NCBI RefSeq assembly: GCF_002243515.1
Contig: NZ_CP022657.1
Coordinates: 402,001-466,000, forward strand
Length of the DNA: 64,000 nt
Source: Tumebacillus algifaecis
GTDB taxonomy: Bacteria; Bacillota; Bacilli; Tumebacillales; Tumebacillaceae
Direction of reading: 5' to 3'
A program made the position numbers and the translations under genes. Below the pieces are notes generated by a model, which worked only from the letters and a program-made list of their open reading frames with translations, had not been told where the DNA came from and did not search any database. How positions within the stretch are numbered: the first letter of the stretch is position 1; each line of letters starts with the position of its first letter. Positions 16,841 to 26,596 of this stretch are shown here, piece by piece.

Positions 16841-19800
16841 GTGAAACCATTGCAACACAAGTTGCTCAGTTTGTTTATGATCCTGGCAATGGTCATCACG
16901 CTGTTGCCCGTTGGGTTGGCACAGGCGGATGCACAATATTTCCGCTTTACCAACTTTTCGACCAATGCGGCCGATCCGACGCAGGTCAACACCAATGTGG
17001 TGCAGCTGGTCGGTTCGTTCAACGGCGTGTCGGCGAACTCGATCACTTATCAGATCGAGCAGATCATCAATGGACAATCTGTCAAAATCTCACGGGGAAC
17101 GGGTGTCAACCCGATCATCGAGAACGGCAACACGTTTAAGTTTCTCAACGTGGAACTGTTCCAAGGGTTGAATAAGATCACCGTCTTCGGGACCAACCCG
17201 AGCGGTAACCAAGTTCCCGGCGAATGCTATGTTTACTTCTCGAATGTTCCAGTCCTCTATGATATCAAATTGGTCAATGGCAACCAATTAGAAGCGGGTG
17301 TACCGCAAATCGTTACGTCGCCATCGACTGTCATCTTGCTGAAAGCTCCGAACGCTGACCGCGTGACGATCAACGGCAACATCGCGTATGCGGCGGGCGA
17401 AAATTCGTTTATCGTATCCGACTTGAGGTTGCAGCCCGGTCTGAACAACTTGGCGATCGTGGCCAGCAACGAGACGATGACCTATTCGCTCAACCGTCAG
17501 CTCGTCTACTTCAACGGTTATCCGACCGCGTATGAGACGAAAGTTGTCAACGGTGGTGGGAACCCGGTCTCGCTGGAAGGCAACCCGACCGTTGGTCCGA
17601 ACGCCGGCTCATCGCTGACCGGTCGCATCAATGGTCAGATCGTTTATGCAACGGACGCTAGCAACCCGTCGAATCCGGCGCTCACACTTGAACTGTACGA
17701 CGAAAGCACGGACCTGCTTCTCTCCACGTTGGCGACGACCGTCACGCGTGACACCGTAACACCGGGTCACACGATCTTCTCGTACACCTCTACGACCGAT
17801 CTGAACGTTTCGGCAAACGGTAAGTATGTGTTGCGCGTGCGCGGCGACTACGGCACACAGACTTCCAACTATCCGATCAGCTTCGCGTATCGCAATACGA
17901 ATACCGCTTACATCTCGGAATTGAACCAGATCTATAACGTACGCGATCTCGATGCTTCGACCGTCGTGTACGATTCCAGCACGCTCTTCGTTCCGAACTC
18001 AACCATTTTCGAATTGCCGATCTGGCTGGAAGCGAAGATTGAGAACCCATTTAATCTCAGCAACGTCACGTTGAAGTCCACTCAGAATGGAGTAGATGTC
18101 TCGCCCAGCGTCTTTAACTACACTCCGAAGCTGACTTCCAACGGTACGGCAGCCTTTAAGATCAACAACATGCCGGCTGGTGAGCAGGTCTTGACGGTCA
18201 CCGTCACATCGGCAGGCGGCACCGAATCGAAGCAGGTTCGTGTCAACTATGTACCAGCTCCTTTCATTCAGTTGAACAACATCTACAACAGCAAGGTGTT
18301 CACCACCAACGGCACCTACCCGGCGGATGAAGATGATCCGAAGAAATTTACGACCTTGAAAGGCCGTCTGGTCAACTTCAACAATGCAGGTGGTCCGGAT
18401 CATGATTCCGTTCAGGTCAAGATCAACGGTCGCTCGGTGGCCCTGAAGGATCACCTGTCGGCTGCAGGAATTGATGCGCAAGGGAACTTCACCTTTGTCG
18501 TACCAAACGATATGAAACTGGTCAACGGCCCGAACCAACTGACCATTTCGGGTGTGGCCAACGGCATTCCGGTCACGACAACGCTGACCATCTACCTGTT
18601 CTCCGATAAGGTTCCGACGATCGTCAACGTGAAGCCGGTGCCGCATGATGCACTGTCTCCGCTGATGGATGACGAGCAACTGAAGTTCAAGAACACGGGC
18701 AACCTGCAATATGTCACCAATGAGCGTGAAGCGGACATCCTGTTCAGCGTTCAAAACGTCGATCAGGTGGTCATCACCGTCGATGGCGTGCAATTGGTAA
18801 CCGCAGAGAACAATGGCACTGGCACCTTGGTCAGCAATGATCCGATGCTCTTGCGCATCGATTCGCACGACCCGTTGGAGCGTCGCTATATGCTGCGTAT
18901 TCCGAAACATCAATTGCCGCGCACCGGCCTGAGATCGATCACCATTCAGGCGCATCTGGATAGCTCGAGCGTTTCCTCGACCCTGCAAATCACACGCGAG
19001 CTGTCTCCGTACGTCGTGCTCTCGCCGAAACTGCCGAACGAGCGCGTGATCAACCAGAACTTCTTGGACATCGCGATCCAAGCGGAAGGCGCAGATGATG
19101 TGCAGATCGGCAAGGAGTCGATGAAGAAAGATGCGAACGACATTTTCCACTATGAGCTGCGCAACTTGAAAGCGGGCATCAACAAGGTGAAGTTCACCGT
19201 CGTTCGCGGTACACAAAAACTGGCAGGCGAGTTTGAAGTCAACTATGCGGCTACCAACACGGTCGGTGGTCAGTTCAAAACCACCGTTCCGAAAAGCGGC
19301 TCGGTAAAAGTGTTCAACGGCGACCTGACGCTGTCCCTGCCGAAAAACACCTTGCTCCGCCAGTCGAATGCGACACCGGGACAAGATCCGCGCACCGTCG
19401 ATCTGTTCGACTCGCAGAACATCCTGTTTGGAATCGCGGACCGCAACGATGGCCGTACGCTGAAGAAGTACAATGACAACGGTGAGATTCGCGATATTTC
19501 TCCGATGGACATCGCAGCCAATCTGCTGACGGTTCCGTCGCACTTCGGCTACGCATCCAAGCTGTTCTGGTTGGATGCAGGCTACTTCGATACGTCTGCT
19601 CTGACCCAATGGACCACCGTTCACGGTCAGCATCCGTACATGAACGGCTATGAATTCTACACCCGCACCACGAACAAATGGATGGAACCGTCGCAGCGCG
19701 GCACGATCACCTTGAAATATGAAGGCGACATTCGCGACGTGGTGGCACCGAAGATGTCGATCTGGCGCTTCCACAACAACTCGTGGAAAAACCTCGGCGG

Positions 19801-20491
19801 CATCGTCGATGTCAGCAAAAAGACGGTCACCGCTTCCTTTGATGGCTTTGGCTACTACGCGGTGTTCTATGATGCGTATTCCTTCAATGACATCATCGGC
19901 CATGGATACGCCCGCAACCAGCTCGAAGCGATGTTCTCCAAAGGCGTGATGCTGCCGAAGAACAACAACGAGTTTGGCGTCTATGACAATATCACGCGTG
20001 GCGAGTTCGCGACGATGATGGTCAAGATGCTCGACCTTCCGCTCTCCTACGACCCGAACAACTTAACGTTTGACGACGTGCCAAACGTTGCAGTTCCGGG
20101 CGCGCTGTACGACTTCCGCTACATTGAGACCGCTGTGAAACGCGGGATCATCCGTGGCATGGGACCGCGCATCTTTGCGCCCAACCAGAGCTTGACCCGT
20201 GAACAGGCGGCCGTCATGATCGCTCGGGCGATGAACCTGAAGGTCAGCCTAGACACCGACAAAGAAAAGATCAACCTGCAAAAGCTGTTTACCGACGCAA
20301 ACACCGTAGACTTCTACGCGATCACTTCGATCACCGCAGTCGCGAAGGAAGGCATTATCGTCGGGCGCCCGAACCAGCTGACGGGCGGCTCGAGCAAGCC
20401 GACCTATCGCTTTGACCCGCACTCGTTCTTGAATCGTGCGGATGCAGCGATCATCGCTGACAAAGTGATGCGTAAAATGAAACGTCTGTAA
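16841..20491 (+). CDS. Giant secreted protein with C-terminal SLH repeats
   Basis: A 1216-residue exported protein. The GTG start follows GGGAGGAATAAAG and gives a signal peptide (KPLQHKLLSLFMILAMVITL, cleaved after AQA near residue 30). Residues 35-1000 are repeated Ig-like modules around SLTISG or TVTSAGG strands and NQLTISGV phrases, probably stalk domains. Three SLH repeats close the protein at about 1010-1065, 1070-1135 and 1140-1210 (ITRGEFATMMVKML, LTREQAAVMIARAM, LNRADAAIIADKVM). SLH at the C terminus is opposite to the major S-layer protein. Likely wall-anchored surface protein; no enzyme motif seen. Confidence 0.85.
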   Translation: MKPLQHKLLSLFMILAMVITLLPVGLAQADAQYFRFTNFSTNAADPTQVNTNVVQLVGSFNGVSANSITYQIEQIINGQSVKISRGTGVNPIIENGNTFKFLNVELFQGLNKITVFGTNPSGNQVPGECYVYFSNVPVLYDIKLVNGNQLEAGVPQIVTSPSTVILLKAPNADRVTINGNIAYAAGENSFIVSDLRLQPGLNNLAIVASNETMTYSLNRQLVYFNGYPTAYETKVVNGGGNPVSLEGNPTVGPNAGSSLTGRINGQIVYATDASNPSNPALTLELYDESTDLLLSTLATTVTRDTVTPGHTIFSYTSTTDLNVSANGKYVLRVRGDYGTQTSNYPISFAYRNTNTAYISELNQIYNVRDLDASTVVYDSSTLFVPNSTIFELPIWLEAKIENPFNLSNVTLKSTQNGVDVSPSVFNYTPKLTSNGTAAFKINNMPAGEQVLTVTVTSAGGTESKQVRVNYVPAPFIQLNNIYNSKVFTTNGTYPADEDDPKKFTTLKGRLVNFNNAGGPDHDSVQVKINGRSVALKDHLSAAGIDAQGNFTFVVPNDMKLVNGPNQLTISGVANGIPVTTTLTIYLFSDKVPTIVNVKPVPHDALSPLMDDEQLKFKNTGNLQYVTNEREADILFSVQNVDQVVITVDGVQLVTAENNGTGTLVSNDPMLLRIDSHDPLERRYMLRIPKHQLPRTGLRSITIQAHLDSSSVSSTLQITRELSPYVVLSPKLPNERVINQNFLDIAIQAEGADDVQIGKESMKKDANDIFHYELRNLKAGINKVKFTVVRGTQKLAGEFEVNYAATNTVGGQFKTTVPKSGSVKVFNGDLTLSLPKNTLLRQSNATPGQDPRTVDLFDSQNILFGIADRNDGRTLKKYNDNGEIRDISPMDIAANLLTVPSHFGYASKLFWLDAGYFDTSALTQWTTVHGQHPYMNGYEFYTRTTNKWMEPSQRGTITLKYEGDIRDVVAPKMSIWRFHNNSWKNLGGIVDVSKKTVTASFDGFGYYAVFYDAYSFNDIIGHGYARNQLEAMFSKGVMLPKNNNEFGVYDNITRGEFATMMVKMLDLPLSYDPNNLTFDDVPNVAVPGALYDFRYIETAVKRGIIRGMGPRIFAPNQSLTREQAAVMIARAMNLKVSLDTDKEKINLQKLFTDANTVDFYAITSITAVAKEGIIVGRPNQLTGGSSKPTYRFDPHSFLNRADAAIIADKVMRKMKRL

Positions 20492-20507
20492 GCGACAGAC
20501 AGCAGGA

Positions 20508-20550
20508 AACCCCCTTTTTAGCTCGAAAGAGTTGGAAAAGGGGGTTTTTT
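20508..20550 (+). terminator. Terminator whose 3' arm also serves as ribosome site
   Basis: AACCCCCTTTT pairs with AAAAGGGGGTT and is followed by a T-run ending one base before the ATG at 20552. The only Shine-Dalgarno-like sequence for the next gene, AAGGGGG (20538-20544), is the 3' arm of this hairpin, 7 bases from the start. Confidence 0.8.
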
Positions 20551-20551
20551 C

Positions 20552-22030
20552 ATGCGTTGGAAACCATTTTTGATTTCCTCCACACTCAGTCTGGCGCTGT
20601 TGTTCGGTCAGGCGGGCGTAGTTGCTGCCGAGACGGTGGACCCACAGGAACACACTCTGCTTGAACTATACCGACTCATCGTTGACCGTCACTATACACA
20701 TCCAGATCGCGATAAGGTGCTCCAAGGCGCGATCAAAGGGATGCTCGAAGTGTTGCAAGATCCCTTCTCGTCCTATATGACGCCTGATGAATATGCGGCG
20801 TTCATCAAGGCGCTGGACAACCAATATGCCGGGATCGGCACGCAGCTAAACAGCGCCAAAACGGGAGAGATCTTGATCACGGAGGTGTATGATAACTCAC
20901 CGGCACAGCGGGCGGGATTGCAAGCGGGCGATCGCATTCTCACCGTTGATGGTCAAGCGGTCACTGGAAAACAGATCGACAGCGTGGCCCCCCTGGTGCG
21001 CGGCAAAGCGGGCACCGAGACAGTGCTGACCATCATGCGAGGCAGTGTAGGGCCGCAGACGATCAAGGTGAAGCGGGAGGAGATCTCGTTGCCGACCGTC
21101 ACCGCGAAGGATATGGGTAATGGGGTCGGTTACCTGCGCATTCTGACGTTTGGCGGCAACACGTCTCGGGAATTTTTTACCGAGTATGACAAGTTGATCG
21201 CCACCTCGCCAAACGGCATTCTGCTCGATCTGCGCGGCAATGGCGGCGGTTCAGTGCTGTCTGCGCTGGAGATCGCCGATCACTTTCTGACCTCCGGCAC
21301 GATGCTCGTCCTGCACGATGAGTCGGGCGAGACGCAAGAGATCAAAGCTGATGAACTGGGTACTGACATCCCGGTGGCCATTCTTGTCGATCAACACACG
21401 GCCAGCGCTTCGGAGATGCTGGCAGGTGCTTTACAACAGAATGGCCGGGCCAAATTGATCGGCACGCAGACGTATGGCAAAGGCACGATGCAAGAACCGA
21501 TCACCTTGCAAAGTGGGGGTGTGCTCAAACTATCGGTCGATGCGTGGGCGCTGGGCGACGGTAGCTCGATCCAAGAAGTCGGTTTGACGCCCGACATCCG
21601 CTTGACCTTCCCGAGCGTCATGGTCAATGGCGGGCTGAATCAACTGCTCCCGAAACGTGAGCAAACGCTGACCTTGCAACGCAGCGGAGGCAGTGGTGAA
21701 CTGAACGGCGTTCGCTTGCTCGATGTGCCTGCTCTCCTGACGAAACAAGGACAGGACTTCCTCCCGTTGCGCTATGTGGTGGAAGCGTTCGGTTCCGAAG
21801 TCAAATGGCTCCCTGAAGCGTCGGCTGTTCAATTTTCGCTGGAGAACCAAACGGTCCGTGTGCAACTGCGGACTGGCACCGTCTCCGTGAACGACAAAGA
21901 TCTCCGACTTCAATCATCAGAAGTTCACGTTGAAAATGGTGTCACGTATCTGTCCAGCCGCGCTCTCGATCTGATTCTTGGCGGCGGCATTCAAGCGACA
22001 GACCGCACAATTACGATTCGCGCTGACTAA
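20552..22030 (+). CDS. S41 family (CtpA-like) carboxy-terminal protease
   Basis: A 492-residue exported protease. Signal peptide 1-26 (ending VVAAE). A PDZ domain spans about 100-185 (NSPAQRAGLQAGDRILTVDG). The S41 catalytic region holds the Ser in TASASE (284-288) and Lys310 in YGKG, the Ser-Lys dyad of C-terminal processing proteases. Residues about 385-490 form a copper-amine-oxidase-N-like stalk domain (LLDVPALL, FLPLRYVVEAFGSEVKW). It acts outside the membrane and could trim surface proteins or, as CtpB does, act in signalling. Translation starts directly after a terminator hairpin. Confidence 0.9.
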   Translation: MRWKPFLISSTLSLALLFGQAGVVAAETVDPQEHTLLELYRLIVDRHYTHPDRDKVLQGAIKGMLEVLQDPFSSYMTPDEYAAFIKALDNQYAGIGTQLNSAKTGEILITEVYDNSPAQRAGLQAGDRILTVDGQAVTGKQIDSVAPLVRGKAGTETVLTIMRGSVGPQTIKVKREEISLPTVTAKDMGNGVGYLRILTFGGNTSREFFTEYDKLIATSPNGILLDLRGNGGGSVLSALEIADHFLTSGTMLVLHDESGETQEIKADELGTDIPVAILVDQHTASASEMLAGALQQNGRAKLIGTQTYGKGTMQEPITLQSGGVLKLSVDAWALGDGSSIQEVGLTPDIRLTFPSVMVNGGLNQLLPKREQTLTLQRSGGSGELNGVRLLDVPALLTKQGQDFLPLRYVVEAFGSEVKWLPEASAVQFSLENQTVRVQLRTGTVSVNDKDLRLQSSEVHVENGVTYLSSRALDLILGGGIQATDRTITIRAD

Positions 22031-22047
22031 TCTCATCACGTTTCGAC

Positions 22048-22074
22048 GCGCACCTGTCAAATGGTGCGCTTTTT
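22048..22074 (+). terminator. Terminator after S41 protease
   Basis: GCGCACC and GGTGCGC flank tgtcaaat, followed by five Ts. Confidence 0.75.
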
Positions 22075-22174
22075 ATTTCCGAGGAAATAGTGGATGAATA
22101 ATTATCCGCAAGATTCATACGTTTTACAATGATTTCCTGTTTGTGGTAGTCTAGCCCAAATGTAGACGGAAGGT

Positions 22175-23482
22175 GTGACTCCCCTGTTGCGAAGATCGCT
22201 ACTGCCTGTCACCATCGCGCTCCTCCTGCTCTTCTCGTTATGGGTTAGACTCGACTATGTGTCTGGCTTGGAAGTGACGCCTGTTTCCGATATGGCAGAC
22301 TATGATCAACGGGCGATGCTGCTCGCGGAAAAAGGGACGTTTGCCACCGGGGATCGTCACGGCGCGACCTATCGCGCACCGGGTTATGTGATGTTTCTCG
22401 CCGGATTGTATGAACTGTTCGGGCACAAATACCGCATGATCTACGGCGTGCAGTCGCTGCTCTCTGTGGCGACGCTGTTTGCCATCTATCTGATTGGACG
22501 ACGCTTATTTGACGTCAAGGTGGCCCTGCTAGCCCTGTTTCTGGGCGTGCTGTATGTGCCATTCATCGGTTATGCGGGCGTGTTGCTGACCGAATCGCTG
22601 TTTCTCGCCCTGTTCTGCTATGCGCTGTATGCATTTCTGTGTGGCGCAGCGGACGGTAAAATTCGCTGGTTTCTGCTGGCCGGGGCGCTGTTTGGACTCG
22701 CCGCTTTGACCCGTTCAATCGCCGTGAGCTTGCCGTTGCTTTGCATCGTCTGGTTGATGTTGCAGCAAAAGACGATCAAACTGCCGCGGCCGCTCTGGGG
22801 GCAACTCTTGTCGATGCTCCTGTTGATGGCGGTGGTGATCGCGCCTTGGACGATTCGCAGTTCTTTGGAACAAAAACAGTTTGTGCTCGTCGATACGACC
22901 TCAGGGCTCAACCTGTTGATCGGCAACAACGACTATGCCAATGGCTACTTTAATGAAAACATCTACAGCGTAGCGGCGTACAAAACGGCGATGGCAGGCA
23001 ACAAGCGTGATGCGGAAGTGGATGCGATCATGAAAGCGGGGGCGAAGACGTGGATCGTTGAACATCCTGCCCGTTTTGCCGACCTGACTTGGATGCGCCT
23101 GAAAATGCATCTGTCGGCCAAAAAAGACTGGCTGTCCAACACCTACGAGTGGAATCGCATCGCCCTGTTTTCGGAAAACTTTCAGATTCGCTACCAATGG
23201 ATGTTGATGGCGTTGGGACTGGTCGGCATGGCGCTCGCCGTCTGGCGCGATCAACGGGCGCTGTTGCCCGTTTTTTGTGCGGGTTATTTTCTTTGCGCGA
23301 TCTCCGTCTTTTTTGTGCAGACGCGCTACCAGTTGCCCGCGATGCCGTTTGTGATGTTGCTCGCGGCCTATGTGTTGCGGGAGATGGGGAAAAGTCCGCG
23401 TAAAGCGGTAACAATTTTTGCAGTCGTGTTCTGCCTTACGTTATGGTTAGAGGAACTCGCGGTACAATATAATGTGATGTAA
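22175..23482 (+). CDS. GT39/ArnT-like membrane glycosyltransferase
   Basis: A 435-residue GT-C protein with about 10 membrane segments. The first extracytoplasmic loop has the acidic motif DMADYDQRAM with TYRAPGYVMFLAGLY, a layout shared with ArnT and protein mannosyltransferases that use polyprenyl-phosphate sugars. The start is uncertain: GTG 22175 sits almost on GGAAGG, and CTG 22184 or TTG 22187 would be better spaced. It is close in plan to the GT-C protein at 26931 next to the arabinose pathway genes, so it may use the same lipid-linked donor. Acceptor unknown. Confidence 0.8.
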   Translation: MTPLLRRSLLPVTIALLLLFSLWVRLDYVSGLEVTPVSDMADYDQRAMLLAEKGTFATGDRHGATYRAPGYVMFLAGLYELFGHKYRMIYGVQSLLSVATLFAIYLIGRRLFDVKVALLALFLGVLYVPFIGYAGVLLTESLFLALFCYALYAFLCGAADGKIRWFLLAGALFGLAALTRSIAVSLPLLCIVWLMLQQKTIKLPRPLWGQLLSMLLLMAVVIAPWTIRSSLEQKQFVLVDTTSGLNLLIGNNDYANGYFNENIYSVAAYKTAMAGNKRDAEVDAIMKAGAKTWIVEHPARFADLTWMRLKMHLSAKKDWLSNTYEWNRIALFSENFQIRYQWMLMALGLVGMALAVWRDQRALLPVFCAGYFLCAISVFFVQTRYQLPAMPFVMLLAAYVLREMGKSPRKAVTIFAVVFCLTLWLEELAVQYNVM

Positions 23483-23551
23483 GTATCGGTAATGCAAATT
23501 TTTCCAGTCAGTACGATGGCAGGGAAGAGGATAGATCGAGGAGGTGGCTTC

Positions 23552-25180
23552 GTGGGCGCGAAAAAACGATCGGATCGCTGGCTGTGGGGCTTGGGACTGC
23601 TCGGGCTGTTGATGTATTTCGTGTTCTCTTGGCAGGACCTGTTCGCGGCCCAAGAGTGGAAGGCGCTCTCCCGCGAGGAAGTGGTCGAAAAGGCCAAGGC
23701 GAACTGGCAGGAGGCTGGTATCGAACTGGAAGGGTATCGGATCAACGCCGTGATGGAAAGCGAACCTTCACTCGACGGATATCTCGGCAAGGAAGACCTG
23801 CGCAGCGAATTTGAAAATCAAGCGCCTGCGACCGCTCCTTCTGTCTACTGGCATGTCACCTTTTATGCGGGCGAGATGTCGTCGGGCGACACACGTTATG
23901 AAACGTACCATGACCTCGTCAGCGGCCAAGTGTTCCGTCACATTCGTCCAGATACGGATGATGGCAAGGAGATCGGCGAGACAGAAGCACTTCAACTGGC
24001 ACAGAGCGCTTTAAGCAAGCTCGGCATCGATCGCACGCGGCTGAGCCTGCTGACCGATGAGGAGCTGATGCTGGAAGAAGTGGGCGACTGGGAGCTAAAC
24101 TCTTTTCATTTCGTTTGGGAGGACCACCAGTACGCAGTGGGAGAATCTCGCCTCTATTACAGCGTGAACGTCACGGATGGCAACGTGTCGGCGGTGACAT
24201 CCTACTATGAGGTACCAGAAGCGTTCGAACAGTGGCAGAGCAAGCAGACGCTGTTCGCCTCGATTTTGACGGGATTCTCCATGCTCGGGTCGTTCCTAAT
24301 GCTGGTGATCGCGTTTGTCTTTCTGTTTCTGTTGCAGCAAAAGCGCCCGCATTGGACGACGTTGTGGCTGTCTTTGCTCGTGATGGTACTGTATGCGGCA
24401 AGCAACATCAACCAATGGCCGATCATTGAAGCGCAGGGGTTGGCAGAAGGCGGCGTCTTGGGCGTGTTGATCGTCGGTGCGTTTGCGATCGTCGCGGTGG
24501 TGTTCGTGTCGATTTTGGTCGGTGCGGGCAATTACCCGCTGACGATGACCGGCGCGATGCTGGTGCGGGAGGTCAAACCATCGCTTTGGCTGTCGAGAAA
24601 AGACCCAGAGTGGGGAGAGCGGCTTCGGTTGGCCGCCAAGCGCGGTTATCTGCTGGCGTTCGCTTGGATGGGATTCCAAGGCTTGTTCTACTTCATCGGT
24701 GAGCGCTACTTTGGCGTCTGGTACGAGAACGACCTGTCGATGTCGCCAGCTAACATGTGGGTTCCCGCGCTGTTTCCGCTTATGGCATGGTTCGCTGGCA
24801 TCTCCGAGGAGATCGTCTACCGCCTGTTTGGCGTCACGTTCTTGAAACGGTATCTCAAATACTCCTTCGTCGCCACATTGCTGCCGGCGATGATCTGGGC
24901 GCTCGGACACTCGCTCTATCCGATCTACCCAATTTATACGCGCTTCATTGAACTGACGATCTTTGGCGTGATCATCGGCTATTGCTACCTCCACTATGGA
25001 CTGGAGACGGTGATTTTTGCTCACGTCATTTTCGATACGGTCTTGATGTGCATCCCCTTGTTCCTGTCGGGGGAAGCGGTACAGGTGGCTTCGGGAATTG
25101 GATTTTTAATCCTGCCGCTATTGGTTGGATATGGATTCTCATTAATCAAACCGAAGCGAGAGCAATTAGATTTTGCGTAA
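23552..25180 (+). CDS. CPBP family intramembrane metalloprotease
   Basis: A 542-residue membrane protein. GTG 23552 is taken as start because AGGAGGTGG lies 4-5 bases upstream; an ATG 60 bp earlier lacks a site. After one membrane segment, an extracytoplasmic region of about 190 residues (35-225) with PepSY-like beta strands precedes about eight membrane helices. The CPBP/Abi signature is present: EEIVYR (about 428), an FxxxLGH-like GHSLYPIYP helix and HVIFDTV (about 498), giving the two Glu and two His of the Rce1-type active site. Substrate unknown; CPBP proteins process prenyl-proteins or give bacteriocin self-immunity. Confidence 0.85.
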   Translation: MGAKKRSDRWLWGLGLLGLLMYFVFSWQDLFAAQEWKALSREEVVEKAKANWQEAGIELEGYRINAVMESEPSLDGYLGKEDLRSEFENQAPATAPSVYWHVTFYAGEMSSGDTRYETYHDLVSGQVFRHIRPDTDDGKEIGETEALQLAQSALSKLGIDRTRLSLLTDEELMLEEVGDWELNSFHFVWEDHQYAVGESRLYYSVNVTDGNVSAVTSYYEVPEAFEQWQSKQTLFASILTGFSMLGSFLMLVIAFVFLFLLQQKRPHWTTLWLSLLVMVLYAASNINQWPIIEAQGLAEGGVLGVLIVGAFAIVAVVFVSILVGAGNYPLTMTGAMLVREVKPSLWLSRKDPEWGERLRLAAKRGYLLAFAWMGFQGLFYFIGERYFGVWYENDLSMSPANMWVPALFPLMAWFAGISEEIVYRLFGVTFLKRYLKYSFVATLLPAMIWALGHSLYPIYPIYTRFIELTIFGVIIGYCYLHYGLETVIFAHVIFDTVLMCIPLFLSGEAVQVASGIGFLILPLLVGYGFSLIKPKREQLDFA

Positions 25181-25225
25181 AGTTGGTTTGCCTTTCGAAA
25201 ATATGGGCAGAATGTGCATTATATA

Positions 25226-25253
25226 CTTTTATTTATCGTAAGCATCGTATAAG
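25226..25253 (+). promoter_or_regulatory. AT-rich element shared by XRE/TPR genes
   Basis: CTTTTATTTATCGTA (25226-25240) followed by TATAAG (25248-25253), 84 bp before the start at 25310. The gene at 63519 has CTTTTATTTATTGTA and TATAAG at almost the same distance. TTTATCGTAA also occurs before the regulator at 41861. It may be promoter or autoregulatory operator. Confidence 0.5.
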
Positions 25254-25309
25254 ATTAACGTTAAGTAAACTACTTCGTGAATGATAGACCTTCTGGGGGA
25301 GGAACGGAT

Positions 25310-26596
25310 ATGAATAAGACACTGGGGCAAAAGATCCGGGAATGGCGTATGCGAAAGGGGATCACACAAACGGAATTGGCGGAGGGTCTGGTGACTCCTA
25401 GCATGATTTCCCAGATTGAAAGCGACAAAGCGAATCCGTCCTTTAAACTGTTGGAGGGGATTTCCCGCAAGTTGGACGTGCCGATCGATCAATTTTTGAT
25501 GGATATGCAAGATAAGCTTGAACATGACACGCGTCACAAGCTGGCGAAATCGCTGATTTCGGCGAAGCAGTTTGAAAAAGCGATCCAGGTGCTGGAAGGA
25601 TTGGCTGATGAGACGGCTGTTGACCGCAACGAAGTGCGCAAAGAATTGGCATCGGCCTATATCTATGCCAAGCAATTTGACAATGCCACCCGTCTGCTCG
25701 AATCGATGCTGGAGGAAGTTGCGCTCGACAAAGACCGCTCCCATGCGGTTGAACTCCTGCGTTGGCTTGGTCGTGCCAAGATGGAACAGCATGACTATGT
25801 GATGGCGAAGCACTACTTCCAACAAGCGATGAAGGAGCTGGCGAAAAGCGAAACGTTGGATAACGGTTCGCGCGGTTCCCTGTACCACAACTTTGCGGCC
25901 ACGCTCGCGTACCTTGGGGAGGTACAAGAAGCGATCGAAATCTACAAAAAAGCGATCACCGCGTTGCAAGGCACGCCGAATCTTCTGCAGATGGGCAGAA
26001 CCTATACGGCACTTGCCACCGCTTATTACCATATGAACGAGTACACGCAGGCTGCGGAAACCACCCGTACGGCAATCACGATGTTCCGCAGTGTCAACAA
26101 TCGCTTCGATGAAGTCGTCGCGAAGAAAAACTACGGAATTTTGCAGTACGAGCTGGAAAATTACGAAGAAGCGATCGCACAGTTCGAAGACTGTGCCGAA
26201 GAATTCAAAGCGATGGGCGAAATGGATCTCGTCGCCAACGTTTACGGGGAGATCGGGACCGTTTATTTCCGTCAGAAAAATTATCAAGAGGCGGAAAAAT
26301 GGTGTTTCCGCGCCTTGGAATTGCTGGGCAAAGAACACCGTGAGCGCGCGTTCATCTATCGGACGATGGGCGTGATGTATCAAGAACTTCAAAATTTTGA
26401 ACGCGCATTGGAGTATATGTTAAGTTCTGTCGCACTTTTTGAAAAATACGGCTTGCACGTCGAGGCCTCAAAATGTTATTCTCATATTGTAAGCATATAC
26501 GAAGCACGTGGAGAGCTAGATAAGGCAAGCGAGTATATGCAAAGAATGACTTCCACAATGCGGGAAGGACTAAGGGTGAGGGGGCTTTATCTGTGA
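25310..26596 (+). CDS. XRE/TPR (RRNPP-type) regulator 1
   Basis: A 428-residue cytoplasmic regulator. ATG 25310 is preceded by GGGGGAGGAA. An XRE helix-turn-helix spans about 7-62 (ITQTELAEGLVTPSMISQIE). The rest is about nine tetratricopeptide-like repeats of 35-40 residues (for example NYEEAIAQFEDCAEEFKAMG, NYQEAEKWCFRALELLGKE), the architecture of PlcR, NprR and related peptide-responsive regulators. The stop codon overlaps the start of a 49-codon secreted pro-peptide gene (GTGA), the arrangement seen for receptor and pheromone pairs. Likely binds the re-imported peptide through its TPR domain and controls unknown targets. Confidence 0.85.
   Translation: MNKTLGQKIREWRMRKGITQTELAEGLVTPSMISQIESDKANPSFKLLEGISRKLDVPIDQFLMDMQDKLEHDTRHKLAKSLISAKQFEKAIQVLEGLADETAVDRNEVRKELASAYIYAKQFDNATRLLESMLEEVALDKDRSHAVELLRWLGRAKMEQHDYVMAKHYFQQAMKELAKSETLDNGSRGSLYHNFAATLAYLGEVQEAIEIYKKAITALQGTPNLLQMGRTYTALATAYYHMNEYTQAAETTRTAITMFRSVNNRFDEVVAKKNYGILQYELENYEEAIAQFEDCAEEFKAMGEMDLVANVYGEIGTVYFRQKNYQEAEKWCFRALELLGKEHRERAFIYRTMGVMYQELQNFERALEYMLSSVALFEKYGLHVEASKCYSHIVSIYEARGELDKASEYMQRMTSTMREGLRVRGLYL

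Noticed and set aside
17999-19903. 634-codon open frame antisense to the giant SLH gene
   Set aside because: Same cause: biased codons on the sense strand keep this antisense frame free of stops; the product has no recognisable domain.
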